Origin: an uncultured Collinsella sp.
Lineage (GTDB): Bacteria > Actinomycetota > Coriobacteriia > Coriobacteriales > Coriobacteriaceae
Length of the DNA stretch: 64,000 nt
NCBI GenBank assembly: GCA_902464495.1
Contig: CABQJK010000002.1
Coordinates: 75,275 to 139,274, forward strand
Reading direction: 5' to 3'
Part shown: in pieces, positions 44,713 through 53,436 of the stretch
How positions within the stretch are numbered: the stretch's first letter is position 1
How the letters are laid out: the number at the start of each line of letters is the position of its first letter
Notes under the pieces: model-generated
What the model was told of the DNA's origin: nothing
What the model saw: the letters and a program-made list of their open reading frames with translations, nothing else
Databases searched by the model: none
Translations under genes and position numbers: made by a program

Positions 44713-45713
44713 CACCGGGCATCGCCCCCCGAAGCGGGGCGAACGTCGCGAAGGCAGCGCCCATCCCAAGTGGCGGCCCATGCGCCGTCCGGCTCGGTAT
44801 GCACGTCGAAGTATCCCATTTTCGGGACAGCTAGCTCGGAGAGCAGCGCTTTCACGGTACCCGCGTGAACGACGAAGACGGCGCGCCCACTCCCCTGGGC
44901 GCGCTCCGATTCGCACGCCTCCCGAAACGCCGCGATGACGCGGCGGGTGAAATCGCTCTTGCCCTCGCCATGCGGGCAGCGCGTCTCGCACCAGGAGTCT
45001 ACCCAGGCGCGATAGCGCGCATCCTCTTTAAGCTCGGCGGCGCTTCGCCCCTCGAAGTCGCCGAAATCCATCTCGCGCAGACCGGGGCACGCCATAAGCT
45101 CCGCGTTCGGGAAGAGGATGCGCGCCGTCTGGTCGGTGCGGGCCATGCCGCTCGTGATAACACGGAACACGTCACGATCGCACGCGAGGTCGCGCAAAGC
45201 GCGCTCGCCCGCACTCGACAGGGGCTCGTCGGTGCCCGCCCCGCTGTAGCGATGGTCTTCCGTGCCCGCCGTGGCACCATGGCGCACGAAGACGACTTCC
45301 AAAGGCGCACCCGCGCCCTGCGTCCCTCGAGGTGCATCGGCAAGGTTTCCTTTGATGACCTGGGGAATCCCGCACGTCATGCGCACGACGACGTCGGCGC
45401 GCGCAGCGAGCGCGCATCCCAGGCGCCCCGCGCGCTCGCGCCATTGGGCGTCTTCCGCACTCATGGGGACGACCCCCGAGCCGACCAAGGGCAGAATCAC
45501 TGCGTCGAAGCCGATCAGCCGCTCGAGCGCCCGGTCAGCGTCGAGCGCGCGTACGAGTTCCTCAGCACGGTATGCGACGCGGCCGGCAAAAGCCGCGGGC
45601 ACGCCGCCCTCCGCAAGCTGCGCCGCATCGACGAAATCGTCCGCCGCGAACCCGAGATTTTCGCGCACGAAGGTCCTCTTCCCCGAATGCGCGCCACCTA
45701 CCACGAGCATCAT
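44712..45713 (-). CDS. CobU-like P-loop protein fused to alpha-ribazole phosphatase (CobC-type histidine phosphatase)
   Basis: A 333-residue fusion. Residues 1-165 resemble adenosylcobinamide kinase: the P-loop is VVGGAHSGKRTF, and the later CobU block VGSGVVPMSAEDAQWRERAG, ADVVVRMTCGIPQVIKG is clear. Residues from about 175 form a histidine phosphatase with VVFVRHGATAGTEDHRYSG and FVVHAGTVKALL, as in CobC, which removes the 5'-phosphate of alpha-ribazole phosphate or adenosylcobalamin phosphate. A complete second CobU lies two genes upstream, so the kinase-like half may be redundant or have changed function. ATGATG at the start overlaps the cobS stop. Confidence 0.85.
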   Translation of the reverse strand: MMLVVGGAHSGKRTFVRENLGFAADDFVDAAQLAEGGVPAAFAGRVAYRAEELVRALDADRALERLIGFDAVILPLVGSGVVPMSAEDAQWRERAGRLGCALAARADVVVRMTCGIPQVIKGNLADAPRGTQGAGAPLEVVFVRHGATAGTEDHRYSGAGTDEPLSSAGERALRDLACDRDVFRVITSGMARTDQTARILFPNAELMACPGLREMDFGDFEGRSAAELKEDARYRAWVDSWCETRCPHGEGKSDFTRRVIAAFREACESERAQGSGRAVFVVHAGTVKALLSELAVPKMGYFDVHTEPDGAWAATWDGRCLRDVRPASGGDAR

Positions 45714-46477
45714 AGGAGCATGCCCCCCACCACCAGCATGGCAAGCATCGCGAGCTCGGCCCATTGCAGAAACCATCCGGCCAAATCCCCCGTCACCCCG
45801 CCGAAGCGGGACAGGGCAACATGGCGGTACCACGCGAGCACCAAAAGCCCCGCCACCGCCATAAAGGCGCCGACGGCCTGAGCGCACGCGACCATCCCTG
45901 CAGCCGAAGCCGCAGCGAAAGCGCAAAGCGGCACGACGATCGCCGCGCGCTTCTTCGCAGGCGAGAGCCCCGCGGCCATGCCGTCCGCCCGCGCGGCAGG
46001 CCAGCATTCAACGGCGAGTCCCGAAAGCGCGCGGGAGAACACGAGCGAGCACAGAAGCGCGAGGAACGCCCCCGCCGTAAGCGGCAGCGCGGTGAACAGG
46101 GAAAACTGCAGAATAAGGTACACAACAACACCGATGACCCCGAAGGCGCCCGCCCGCGGGTCGTGCATGATCTCGAGCTTTCGCTCGCGCGGGGCCCAAC
46201 TTGCAAGCGCATCGGAGGTGTCGCAGAGCCCGTCTAGGTGGATGCCTCCCGTCACCGCCACAGGCAGCGCCACGAGCACGGCCGCGACGATGGTCGCGGG
46301 CACGCCGAGCAGGTTCGCAACGTGTCCCCACGCCGTCATGAGGAACCCTTCCGCAAGGCCCACCAGGGGAAACGCGGCAAGTGCATGGGTTGACCCGAAA
46401 TCGGTCCAGGCCGATTTCGGGACGGGGATGCGCGAGAACGTTCCGAACGCCGCGCCGATTGCCTCTACCATCTTCAC
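45710..46477 (-). CDS. cobS: Adenosylcobinamide-GDP ribazoletransferase (cobalamin synthase)
   Basis: A 255-residue membrane enzyme joining the lower ligand to AdoCbi-GDP. Recognised from FSRIPVPKSAW, AVTGGIHLDGLCDTSDAL (metal-binding Asp cluster), KLEIMHDPRAGAFGVIG and FGGVTGDLAGWFLQ. Five to seven hydrophobic helices. A GTG at 46477 overlaps the cobU stop; an ATG two codons later is equally possible. Confidence 0.94.
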   Translation of the reverse strand: MKMVEAIGAAFGTFSRIPVPKSAWTDFGSTHALAAFPLVGLAEGFLMTAWGHVANLLGVPATIVAAVLVALPVAVTGGIHLDGLCDTSDALASWAPRERKLEIMHDPRAGAFGVIGVVVYLILQFSLFTALPLTAGAFLALLCSLVFSRALSGLAVECWPAARADGMAAGLSPAKKRAAIVVPLCAFAAASAAGMVACAQAVGAFMAVAGLLVLAWYRHVALSRFGGVTGDLAGWFLQWAELAMLAMLVVGGMLL

Positions 46478-47022
46478 CTTGTAGGTCCTTCACCTTTCAT
46501 CCACACGGGAATCCCGCATACCACTTCGACTGCGTGGTCGGCCAGCGCCGCCACGCCCGCGTTCACGCGCGCGAGCGCGCGCCTCCATGCCTCGGTCCCC
46601 TCATCGTAGCGCATCCCATCGGCGAACACGTCGACGGTGACCACCACCGTATATGCAGCGGCCTGAGCGAGCCGTTCGATGCCTCCGAGCACCTCGCGCG
46701 CCGCAGCGTCTGGGTCACGTGGGGACAAGCCGCCTTCCGCGAAAAGCTCGTTCGCAACCAGGTTGCCCACGTCCTCCAAAAGAAGCGTGCAGCCGCGCGG
46801 AAGCCCGGGCACTGCGGCACCCACGTCACGCGTGCGCTCGAGGGTGGAAAACCCCTTGCCCTCGCGCAGCGCCCGATGGCGCGCGATGCGGCGGGCGCCC
46901 TCTTCCCCGAAGGGCTCCATCGTTGCCAGGTACACGCGGGAGCCGTCGTGCCCGAGGCACAGGGACTCAGCGTAGGCGCTCTTGCCGCTCGCGGCGGCGC
47001 CGATGACGAGCGTCACCGTCAT
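46474..47022 (-). CDS. cobU: Adenosylcobinamide kinase / adenosylcobinamide-phosphate guanylyltransferase
   Basis: A 182-residue CobU. P-loop VIGAAASGKSAYAE, then RVYLATMEPFGEEGARRIARHRALRE (the guanylylated His lies in this RIxxHRxxR region), LLLEDVGNLVANELF and a Cys-Gly-Ile-Pro end shared with the CobU-like half of the neighbouring fusion. It overlaps both neighbours by four bases. This is the canonical enzyme of the two CobU-like proteins here, since it keeps the IARHR motif. Confidence 0.9.
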   Translation of the reverse strand: MTVTLVIGAAASGKSAYAESLCLGHDGSRVYLATMEPFGEEGARRIARHRALREGKGFSTLERTRDVGAAVPGLPRGCTLLLEDVGNLVANELFAEGGLSPRDPDAAAREVLGGIERLAQAAAYTVVVTVDVFADGMRYDEGTEAWRRALARVNAGVAALADHAVEVVCGIPVWMKGEGPTR

Positions 47023-48161
47023 TTCCCGGCCTCGAAATGCTCGTAAGCAGCCATGCCAGTCGCCGTGAACGTCTTCCCATCCCGGTACACGCGCAGCGCC
47101 GAATCCAGAAGGGGGAGATACGCCATGGCGCCCGCGCCCTCGCCCAAGTGCATGCCTGCGTCGAGGGGCGCCTTTATGCCGAGCTCGCGAAGGAGCTCCC
47201 GGCTTGCGGGTTCGCTTGATGCGTGGGTGCCCACGAGGTAGCCCAAGGCGTTGGGGCACAGGCGCGCCGCGCACAGGGCCGCCGTGCAGGATATGACCCC
47301 GTCGAGGAGCGCCGGCGCCTTCGAGACCGCGGCCCCCAGGTAGAAGCCGCACATCGCAGCGATGTCGAAGCCGCCCACCTTCGAGAGCACGTCGATCGGG
47401 TCGGCGGGATCGGGCGAGTTCGCGTCGATAGCGCGCTCGACCACGTCGCGCTTGCGCGCGAGCGAGGCGTCCGAGAGCCCCGCGCCGCGCCCGACAAGGC
47501 TCCGCGCGTCCGCCCGGATGAGCACTGCGGCCACCGCCGCCGAGGTGGTCGTGTTGCCGATGCCCATCTCGCCCGCGGCGAGAAGGCGCACGCCGGCGCG
47601 GGCAAGCCCGCACGCGACGGCGATTCCAACCTCGATCGCGCGCACGGCCCCATCGCGAGACATAGCGGAGCCGTGAGCGATGTTGCCGCTCCCCCGCCGC
47701 ACGTTCGCGCGCACCATGCGCGCGTCTTCTATGCCCCGGGCCATACCCACGTCGACGGGCACGACCTCGGCACCCGCGAACGCCGCCATGCGGCAGGCGC
47801 TCGCGGCCCCCTCGCACATGTTGCGCGCGACGGCTCGCGTCACATCTTGCCCGCTTTGCGACACGCCTTCGGCAACGACCCCGTTGTCGGAGAAGAATAC
47901 CGCGAGCGCACGGGGAAACTCGGCCACCTCGGCGCTCCCCTGAGCTGCGGCGATACACGCGACGGCGTCTTCAAAGTCGCCCAATCCCCCCAAGGGGTGC
48001 GCGATGGAGTCCCACGCGGCGTACGCGGCGGCACGGGCGCACTCGTCTGCGGGCGCGATCCGGGAAAGCGCGGCTTCGAGCACGGCGCCCGGCGCCGACG
48101 AGAACGCGCGCTCGACTTCCTCGCGGATGCAGGCAAGCGCGGTTTCGGTTGCTTCAGCCAT
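47019..48161 (-). CDS. cobT: Nicotinate-nucleotide:dimethylbenzimidazole phosphoribosyltransferase
   Basis: A 380-residue CobT activating the lower-ligand base to its alpha-riboside phosphate. Recognised from FFSDNGVVAEGVSQSGQDVT, LLAAGEMGIGNTTTSAAVAA, VGRGAGLSD and the end block MHLGEGAGAMAYLPLLDSAL with the catalytic Glu. The ATG at 48161 has GAGAGGAGG upstream inside cbiA's end and overlaps cbiA by eight bases. No bza or bluB gene is in the window, so the native lower base is not settled by this locus. Confidence 0.94.
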   Translation of the reverse strand: MAEATETALACIREEVERAFSSAPGAVLEAALSRIAPADECARAAAYAAWDSIAHPLGGLGDFEDAVACIAAAQGSAEVAEFPRALAVFFSDNGVVAEGVSQSGQDVTRAVARNMCEGAASACRMAAFAGAEVVPVDVGMARGIEDARMVRANVRRGSGNIAHGSAMSRDGAVRAIEVGIAVACGLARAGVRLLAAGEMGIGNTTTSAAVAAVLIRADARSLVGRGAGLSDASLARKRDVVERAIDANSPDPADPIDVLSKVGGFDIAAMCGFYLGAAVSKAPALLDGVISCTAALCAARLCPNALGYLVGTHASSEPASRELLRELGIKAPLDAGMHLGEGAGAMAYLPLLDSALRVYRDGKTFTATGMAAYEHFEAGK

Positions 48162-49536
48162 GCCGCCTCCTCTCTGCGAACGACGCTGCGGCAGACGCGA
48201 ACGCGCGCGCAACGTCGGGGTTCGCAGGATAGTACACATGCGGGAAGCCCGCCACCAGGGACGGGGTGGTCGTCATGCACGGCCAGCCCTTGTCGCGCCG
48301 GGGCTTCTGCGCCCAAAAGTCGCCGCCCGGGCAGGTGGACTGCCAGTAGTGGAACTCGTGCGCGCGGATGCGTGTGCCGCGCGGCCCGTAGAGCCCGTCG
48401 CGTTGGGAAGTAAGCTCCACGTACCCGAAATGGGACAGCCTTCCCCCGTTCTCGCTTGCGCCCTCAAGGGCGCCCGCAACAGGCCAGCGCCACCCCTCGC
48501 TATCGGCGATTTCGCGCTGCAGGTACAGAAACCCACCGCATTCGGCGACCGTCGGCATGCCGGATTCCACCGCGCGCCGCACCGCCTCGCGCATCGACAC
48601 GTTCTCGGAGAGCTGCCGCGCATGGAGCTCCGGGTAGCCGCCCCCCAGATAGAGGGCGCTTGTCCCCCGGGGCAACTCGCTATCACACAGGGGGCTGAAA
48701 AAGGCCAGCTCGCAACCCAGGTCCTCGAGCGCGCGCAGATTCTCCTCGTAATAGAACGAGAACGCCTCGTCACGCGCGACGGAGACGATGGGCCGCGCTC
48801 CCGCGATCGGCTCCAACCGGTAAGGTTCCTCGCGGATATCGGGTGCCGTCGCCGCTATTTCGAGCAAGCGGTCGACGTCGATGCTCTTTTCCACCAGCTC
48901 GGCCATCTTGTCGATGCGCGCGGAGAGCTGCTCGACCTCGTCGGCGGTCACAAGCCCCAGATGCCGGCTTTCGAGCGAGAACGCCTCGTCGGCGGGGATA
49001 TTCCCCAAAACCGCGACGCCCGTGTGCTTCTCGATCGCAGGCGCCGCGTAGGCGCAGGCAGCGGCGCTCGTCTTGTTCAGCACGACGCCGCGCACGTTCG
49101 CACAAGGCAGGAACTCGGCAATGCCGCGGATTACGGCGGCGAGCGATAAAGACGCCCCGCGCCCGTTCACCACTAAAACGACCGGCGTTTCCGTGTCGCG
49201 CGCAACCTGGTAGCTGCTCGCGTCGGCCACGCCGGGCGCCATGCCGTCGTAGAAGCCCATGACCCCCTCGAGCACCGCGACATCCGCGCCCGCGGCGCCG
49301 CGTGCGAGCAGGGCGCGCAGCGTCGGGGCATCGGTGAAGAAGCCGTCTAAGTTGCCCGAGCGCGCGCCCACGACGCGGCGATGAAAAAGCGGGTCAATGT
49401 AGTCGGGGCCGCATTTGAAGGCCGCGCATGCAAGGCCGCGGCGCGCGAGCGCGCGCAGGAGCGCGCACATTACGACCGTCTTGCCGCTCCCGCTCGAGGG
49501 CGCAGCGACCATGAAGCGCGGGATGGACGTGCTCAC
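48154..49536 (-). CDS. cbiA: Cobyrinic acid a,c-diamide synthase
   Basis: A 460-residue glutamine amidotransferase acting on the a and c carboxylates. N-terminal ATPase APSSGSGKTVVMCALLRA and FKCGPDYIDPLFH; C-terminal glutaminase with nucleophile Cys in TVAECGGFLYLQ and HFGYVEL. A GTG at 49536 overlaps the cbiET stop by four bases. The paralogue cbiP in the same operon does the other four amidations. Confidence 0.94.
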   Translation of the reverse strand: MSTSIPRFMVAAPSSGSGKTVVMCALLRALARRGLACAAFKCGPDYIDPLFHRRVVGARSGNLDGFFTDAPTLRALLARGAAGADVAVLEGVMGFYDGMAPGVADASSYQVARDTETPVVLVVNGRGASLSLAAVIRGIAEFLPCANVRGVVLNKTSAAACAYAAPAIEKHTGVAVLGNIPADEAFSLESRHLGLVTADEVEQLSARIDKMAELVEKSIDVDRLLEIAATAPDIREEPYRLEPIAGARPIVSVARDEAFSFYYEENLRALEDLGCELAFFSPLCDSELPRGTSALYLGGGYPELHARQLSENVSMREAVRRAVESGMPTVAECGGFLYLQREIADSEGWRWPVAGALEGASENGGRLSHFGYVELTSQRDGLYGPRGTRIRAHEFHYWQSTCPGGDFWAQKPRRDKGWPCMTTTPSLVAGFPHVYYPANPDVARAFASAAASFAERRRHG

Positions 49537-50882
49537 CGGGCGCCGCCTTCCCCACCTGCACCACGTGCGCTGACGAGGAACACGGGGTTTTGCGCCTTCA
49601 TAAGATGGTGCGAGCCTACAGCCTCGGCACGGGCGGCCGACACCTGGCACGCCTCGAACCCCTTAAAGCGCGAACCCGAGAGGAGCGCGCACGCCTCGGT
49701 GAGCGTCTCAACGGTGACGCATGGCACGCACAGGCGAACCTGCGAGTTCTTCTCGAGCGCCGCCTCCACGATGGAGGGAAGCTCGCCCGCGCTCCCGCCG
49801 ACGAACACGGCGTCGGGGACGGGCAGTTTCGCGAGCGCTTCGGGGGCGACACCGGGGACAGCATGCACGTTGCCGCACCCGAATGCATCCGCGTTCTCTC
49901 GGATGAGCCGCACGCCGGCCGCGTTGCGCTCGACCGCCCATACCGACCCCGCTCGCGCGACGAGCGCCGCCTCGATCGACACGCTCCCCGTGCCGGCACC
50001 GACGTCCCACACGGTGTCGGTCGCGGTAAGGCGCAGCTTCGCGAGCGCGACGGCGCGCACCTCCTGCTTGGTCATGGGAACGTCGCCGCGGATGAAGAGC
50101 TCGTCGGGAATGCCCGAGGAAGCGTACGGCCAGCGGGAGATCGCGGCGCGGGATGCGCCCGCAGAGTCCGCCGTGGAAGAAGCCGCCGCGGGCGCAGACG
50201 CGCCGGCCGGCGCCTCGGAGGCTGCGCTAGAGCCCGCAGGCGACCCGGCGCAGCCTGCGAACTCGATAAGCATCACGTTCAGGTCGTCGAACGTCTGACC
50301 TGCGATTTCACTTGCGGTCGCGCAGGTGATGCGCTCGTCGGGGTACGACAGGCGCTCGGCCACCGTCACGCGCGCGTCCCCGAAGCCCCCCTGCACAAGC
50401 TCGCCCGAAAGCCGCGAGGGGTCTTCCCCGCCCGACGTGGCGAGGAAGAGCTCGCCTGCGCGCTCGGCCTCGGCCACAATGTCGCACGCCACGCCGTGAG
50501 CGCTCACGAAGCGCCAATCCTGCCATGGACGCGCGAGGCGCGCGGCGAGATACGACGCTGAGCTTATGCCGGGAATGACGTGCACGTCCACCTGCGCGTC
50601 GCCGGAGAGTGCCTCCACCAGGCGGCGCGCGCCGCTGAACAGCCCCACATCGCCCGTCATCACGACCACGGCGCGCTGCCACGACGCCGCATCGGTGAGC
50701 GCGGCGACGATGTCCGCCGTCTTCACGAGCTCGTATCTCACCACGTCGGGCGGCACGTCGATGCCGGCAAGCGCGCGATGAGCGCCGATGACCACGTCGG
50801 CGATGTCGATCGCGTCGAGCGCCGCGCGCGAGAGCAAGTCGGGGTTTCCGGGCCCCGCCCCGATGATCGTTACTTTTCGCAT
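49533..50882 (-). CDS. cbiET: Precorrin-6Y C5,15-methyltransferase (decarboxylating), CbiE-CbiT fusion
   Basis: A 449-residue fusion, equal in layout to CobL. CbiE, residues 1 to about 205, is an SAM methyltransferase (KVTIIGAGPGNPDLL, VVMTGDVGLFSGA, VIPGISSASYLAARL). A linker of about 40 residues of A, S, G and P follows (SEAPAGASAPAAASS). CbiT begins near FIRGDVPMTKQEVRAVALAKL, with VWDVGAGTGSVSIEAAL as SAM site. Two methylations and decarboxylation of the C-12 acetate side chain result. The ATG overlaps cbiH by 13 bases, the longest overlap in the operon. Confidence 0.93.
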   Translation of the reverse strand: MRKVTIIGAGPGNPDLLSRAALDAIDIADVVIGAHRALAGIDVPPDVVRYELVKTADIVAALTDAASWQRAVVVMTGDVGLFSGARRLVEALSGDAQVDVHVIPGISSASYLAARLARPWQDWRFVSAHGVACDIVAEAERAGELFLATSGGEDPSRLSGELVQGGFGDARVTVAERLSYPDERITCATASEIAGQTFDDLNVMLIEFAGCAGSPAGSSAASEAPAGASAPAAASSTADSAGASRAAISRWPYASSGIPDELFIRGDVPMTKQEVRAVALAKLRLTATDTVWDVGAGTGSVSIEAALVARAGSVWAVERNAAGVRLIRENADAFGCGNVHAVPGVAPEALAKLPVPDAVFVGGSAGELPSIVEAALEKNSQVRLCVPCVTVETLTEACALLSGSRFKGFEACQVSAARAEAVGSHHLMKAQNPVFLVSARGAGGEGGAR

Positions 50883-51613
50883 GGAATCTCCCGATACCCG
50901 CGCGGCGTGACCATACGACCGCCTACGCGCTTCGTGTCCGCGTTGCCGACGAACACGGTGGTGAACATGTCGGCGTCGAACTCCCCCAGCTCGGAGAGCC
51001 TGCACATGCCCGACTGCTGCCCCTCGCGCCCGATGTTGCGTACCCAGCCGCAGAGCGTGTCGGGGGCCTTCCATTCGAGCATAATCTTCGCCGCGCGCGA
51101 GAGCCTGTCGGCGCGCTTTCTGCTGCGCGGGTTGTACAAACAGATGCAGAAGTCGGCACTCGCCACAGCGGCGAGTCTGCGCTCGATGACCTCCCACGGC
51201 GTGAGCAGATCGGAGAGCGACACGACCGCGAAGTCGTGGGCAAGCGGGGCGCCGAGCACCGCCGACCCGCTCTGAGCCGCGGTGGCCCCGGCGATAACTT
51301 CCACGTCTACATCGGGGTAGTCCTCCGCAAGCTCCAGCACGGGGCTCGCCATGCCGTACACGCCCGCGTCACCGCTACACACGAGCGCCACGGCTTCTCC
51401 GCTCTGCGCGCGCGAAAGCGCCAGACGGCACCGTTCGACCTCGTGCATCATCGGCGTCGCGAGATGCGCCGCGTCGGGCACGGCGGCGAGCGCGAGCTCC
51501 ACGTATTTCGTGTACCCCACAACGATGTCGGCCGCCTCGAGCGCGCGCCGAGCCGCAATCGTCATGCCGCCGGGGCCGCCCGGGCCGATCCCCACCACGA
51601 AGAGCTTTCCCAT
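50870..51613 (-). CDS. cbiH: Cobalt-precorrin-3 C17-methyltransferase
   Basis: A 247-residue SAM methyltransferase causing ring contraction. Recognised from LFVVGIGPGGPGGMTIAARRAL, ALVCSGDAGVYGMASPVLEL, CLYNPRSRKRADRL and TTVFVGNADTK. The ATG at 51613 lies on the cbiG stop (TGATG) with AAGGAG five bases upstream; a GTG codon just before it is the only other candidate. No fused nitroreductase or ferredoxin domain is present. Confidence 0.93.
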   Translation of the reverse strand: MGKLFVVGIGPGGPGGMTIAARRALEAADIVVGYTKYVELALAAVPDAAHLATPMMHEVERCRLALSRAQSGEAVALVCSGDAGVYGMASPVLELAEDYPDVDVEVIAGATAAQSGSAVLGAPLAHDFAVVSLSDLLTPWEVIERRLAAVASADFCICLYNPRSRKRADRLSRAAKIMLEWKAPDTLCGWVRNIGREGQQSGMCRLSELGEFDADMFTTVFVGNADTKRVGGRMVTPRGYREIPCEK

Positions 51614-52746
51614 CACCGCTCCTTAAACGAAAGTTCGATAGTTACCTTGGAAAACGCAACGGTCACGCCGCCGTGAGCGAGCTTCGGGAAGATAAGTTTG
51701 CCCCCGTCCGCGAGCGCCGCGCGCTCGCACACGTTGTCGACCCCCACCGTCGCGCGCACGAAATCAGATGGCGAAACGCTGCCTTCGACCAGCGACAACT
51801 CCTCTGCGGAATACGTCGCAAGCGGGATATTGCGCGCGCGGCAGAAGGCGAGCAGACCCTCCTCGTGCGCCTTCACGTCGATCGTCGCCGCCTCGCGCAC
51901 GGCCGAAGGCGAGATGCCCGCCTGCCCGCACGCGAGAAGAAACGCCTCCCCGATCGCTTCGGCGCACGCACCGCGGCGGCACCCTATGCCCGCAACGATG
52001 CAGGGCACGACAAGGCGAAGCGGCTCGTGTGCAGGCGCCTGCGCCCGCACGCCCGCCGGCTTCCCCGTCTCACCGGCGGGCACGACCTCGCCCGTTGTCT
52101 CCGCCGCGCGAACGGACGCACCTGCATTCGCGCCAGCAAACGGCGACACGACGATATCGGCCCGAGCGCGGTCGGACGCAATGTCAACCCCCTCAGGCGG
52201 CTGTCCCGAAATCGGCATATCGGAATAGAGCGTCACGCGCCCGCCCGAAAGCAGCCGCGCCGACACTCGCTTGATAGCCTCGGGATTCGAAACGGCGAGC
52301 CCCGCACAGCGCGCCCACGTATCCACCGCCCACACGCCGCGGACGTCGGTCGCCGTGGTGATGACGGGGATGGCCCCTGCCGCACGGGCCACGGTTTGCG
52401 CAAGCTCGTTCGCACCGCCCAAATGCCCCGACAAAAGCGAGACGGCAAAGCGCCCTGCCTCGTCGATCACCACAACCGCGGAATCGTTTGCCTTCGAGGC
52501 GACATGCGGCGCGATCGCCCGCACGGCGATGCCCGCCGCGCCCACGAACAGAAGCGCGTCCGACGCTTCCCACGCGAGCGCCGTCCATGCGCGCAGGTCG
52601 GCCTTCCCCTCGCCGAACCCGCGCGAAACGGAAACGTCCCAGCCAGGGTCATCTTCACCTGTCTGCGCGCAATCGGAAAGCGCGCGTGCGGTGCGCTCCG
52701 CCAACGCATACCCCCTCTCAGTGAACGCTATGCAGGAAACCCTCAT
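51613..52746 (-). CDS. cbiG: Cobalt-precorrin-5A hydrolase
   Basis: A 377-residue CbiG that opens the delta-lactone and releases the C-20 fragment as acetaldehyde. N-terminal domain: VGAAGIAVRAIAPHVASKAND, VSLLSGHLGGANELAQ; C-terminal domain: VAGIGCRRGACAEAIGEA, ATYSAEELSLVEGSV and GVDNVCERAAL. A Gly/Ala/Pro-rich linker (GANAGASVRAAETTGE) of about 40 residues lies between the domains and is longer than usual. It starts directly after the cbiL stop. Confidence 0.93.
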   Translation of the reverse strand: MRVSCIAFTERGYALAERTARALSDCAQTGEDDPGWDVSVSRGFGEGKADLRAWTALAWEASDALLFVGAAGIAVRAIAPHVASKANDSAVVVIDEAGRFAVSLLSGHLGGANELAQTVARAAGAIPVITTATDVRGVWAVDTWARCAGLAVSNPEAIKRVSARLLSGGRVTLYSDMPISGQPPEGVDIASDRARADIVVSPFAGANAGASVRAAETTGEVVPAGETGKPAGVRAQAPAHEPLRLVVPCIVAGIGCRRGACAEAIGEAFLLACGQAGISPSAVREAATIDVKAHEEGLLAFCRARNIPLATYSAEELSLVEGSVSPSDFVRATVGVDNVCERAALADGGKLIFPKLAHGGVTVAFSKVTIELSFKER

Positions 52747-53436
52747 CTAGCGCACCACCATCGTCGAGAAGTAGCTGCCCCGATCGGGCACATCGTCGAG
52801 CGAGCGGTACACGCGCTCGCCCGGAAGCCCACAGTCCTCTACGAGCTCGGCACCGTCGAAGGCGCCCTCCTCGCGAAGGATGCGCTTCGTGTCCGCAAGC
52901 GAGCGCCGCGCCTTCATGACCACCTTCGTCCCCGGCCAGCCAATTGCGCGGCGCACGTCATCGTAGCCGCCGGGCACGATGTGCAGAGGCGACGACATCT
53001 CGGGCGTGAGGTCGCGCTCGAGCGCCGCGGCGACCGCGCAGAAGCTCGGCACGCCGGGAATGGCGCGCGCCTCGAACCCACGGGCGCGCACGTCGGGCGC
53101 TATGCGCTGGAAGGTGGCGTAGATGCTCGGGTCCCCCAGGTTCAGCAGCGCGACGTCGCGGGCCGCATCCAGGTGCGCGACAAGCTCACGAACAAGCGAG
53201 GCATGCTCGGCCGCGCGGCACTCGAGATCGCGCGTCATCGAGAATCGCACGGGGATCACCGTCTTGCCTGTAAGGTCGACGGCGCCGCGCACGATGTCGA
53301 GCGCGACCATGACCCCGTCCGCCGTCTGCGGTGCGGCGATGACCGGACACGATTCGATTGTGCGGACGGCCTTGATCGTGAGCAGCTCGGGGTCGCCAGG
53401 CCCCGTTCCCACCCCGTACAGCACGCCTTTACTCAT
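52747..53436 (-). CDS. cbiL: Cobalt-precorrin-2 C20-methyltransferase
   Basis: A 229-residue SAM methyltransferase, the first methylation after cobalt insertion. GVLYGVGTGPGDPELLTIKAV, NLGDPSIYATFQRI and FCAVAAALERDL are typical. The ATG at 53436 overlaps the cbiD stop by eight bases; earlier in-frame codons belong to cbiD. It should act on cobalt-factor II, the product of the CbiK chelatase encoded on the other strand. Confidence 0.93.
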   Translation of the reverse strand: MSKGVLYGVGTGPGDPELLTIKAVRTIESCPVIAAPQTADGVMVALDIVRGAVDLTGKTVIPVRFSMTRDLECRAAEHASLVRELVAHLDAARDVALLNLGDPSIYATFQRIAPDVRARGFEARAIPGVPSFCAVAAALERDLTPEMSSPLHIVPGGYDDVRRAIGWPGTKVVMKARRSLADTKRILREEGAFDGAELVEDCGLPGERVYRSLDDVPDRGSYFSTMVVR

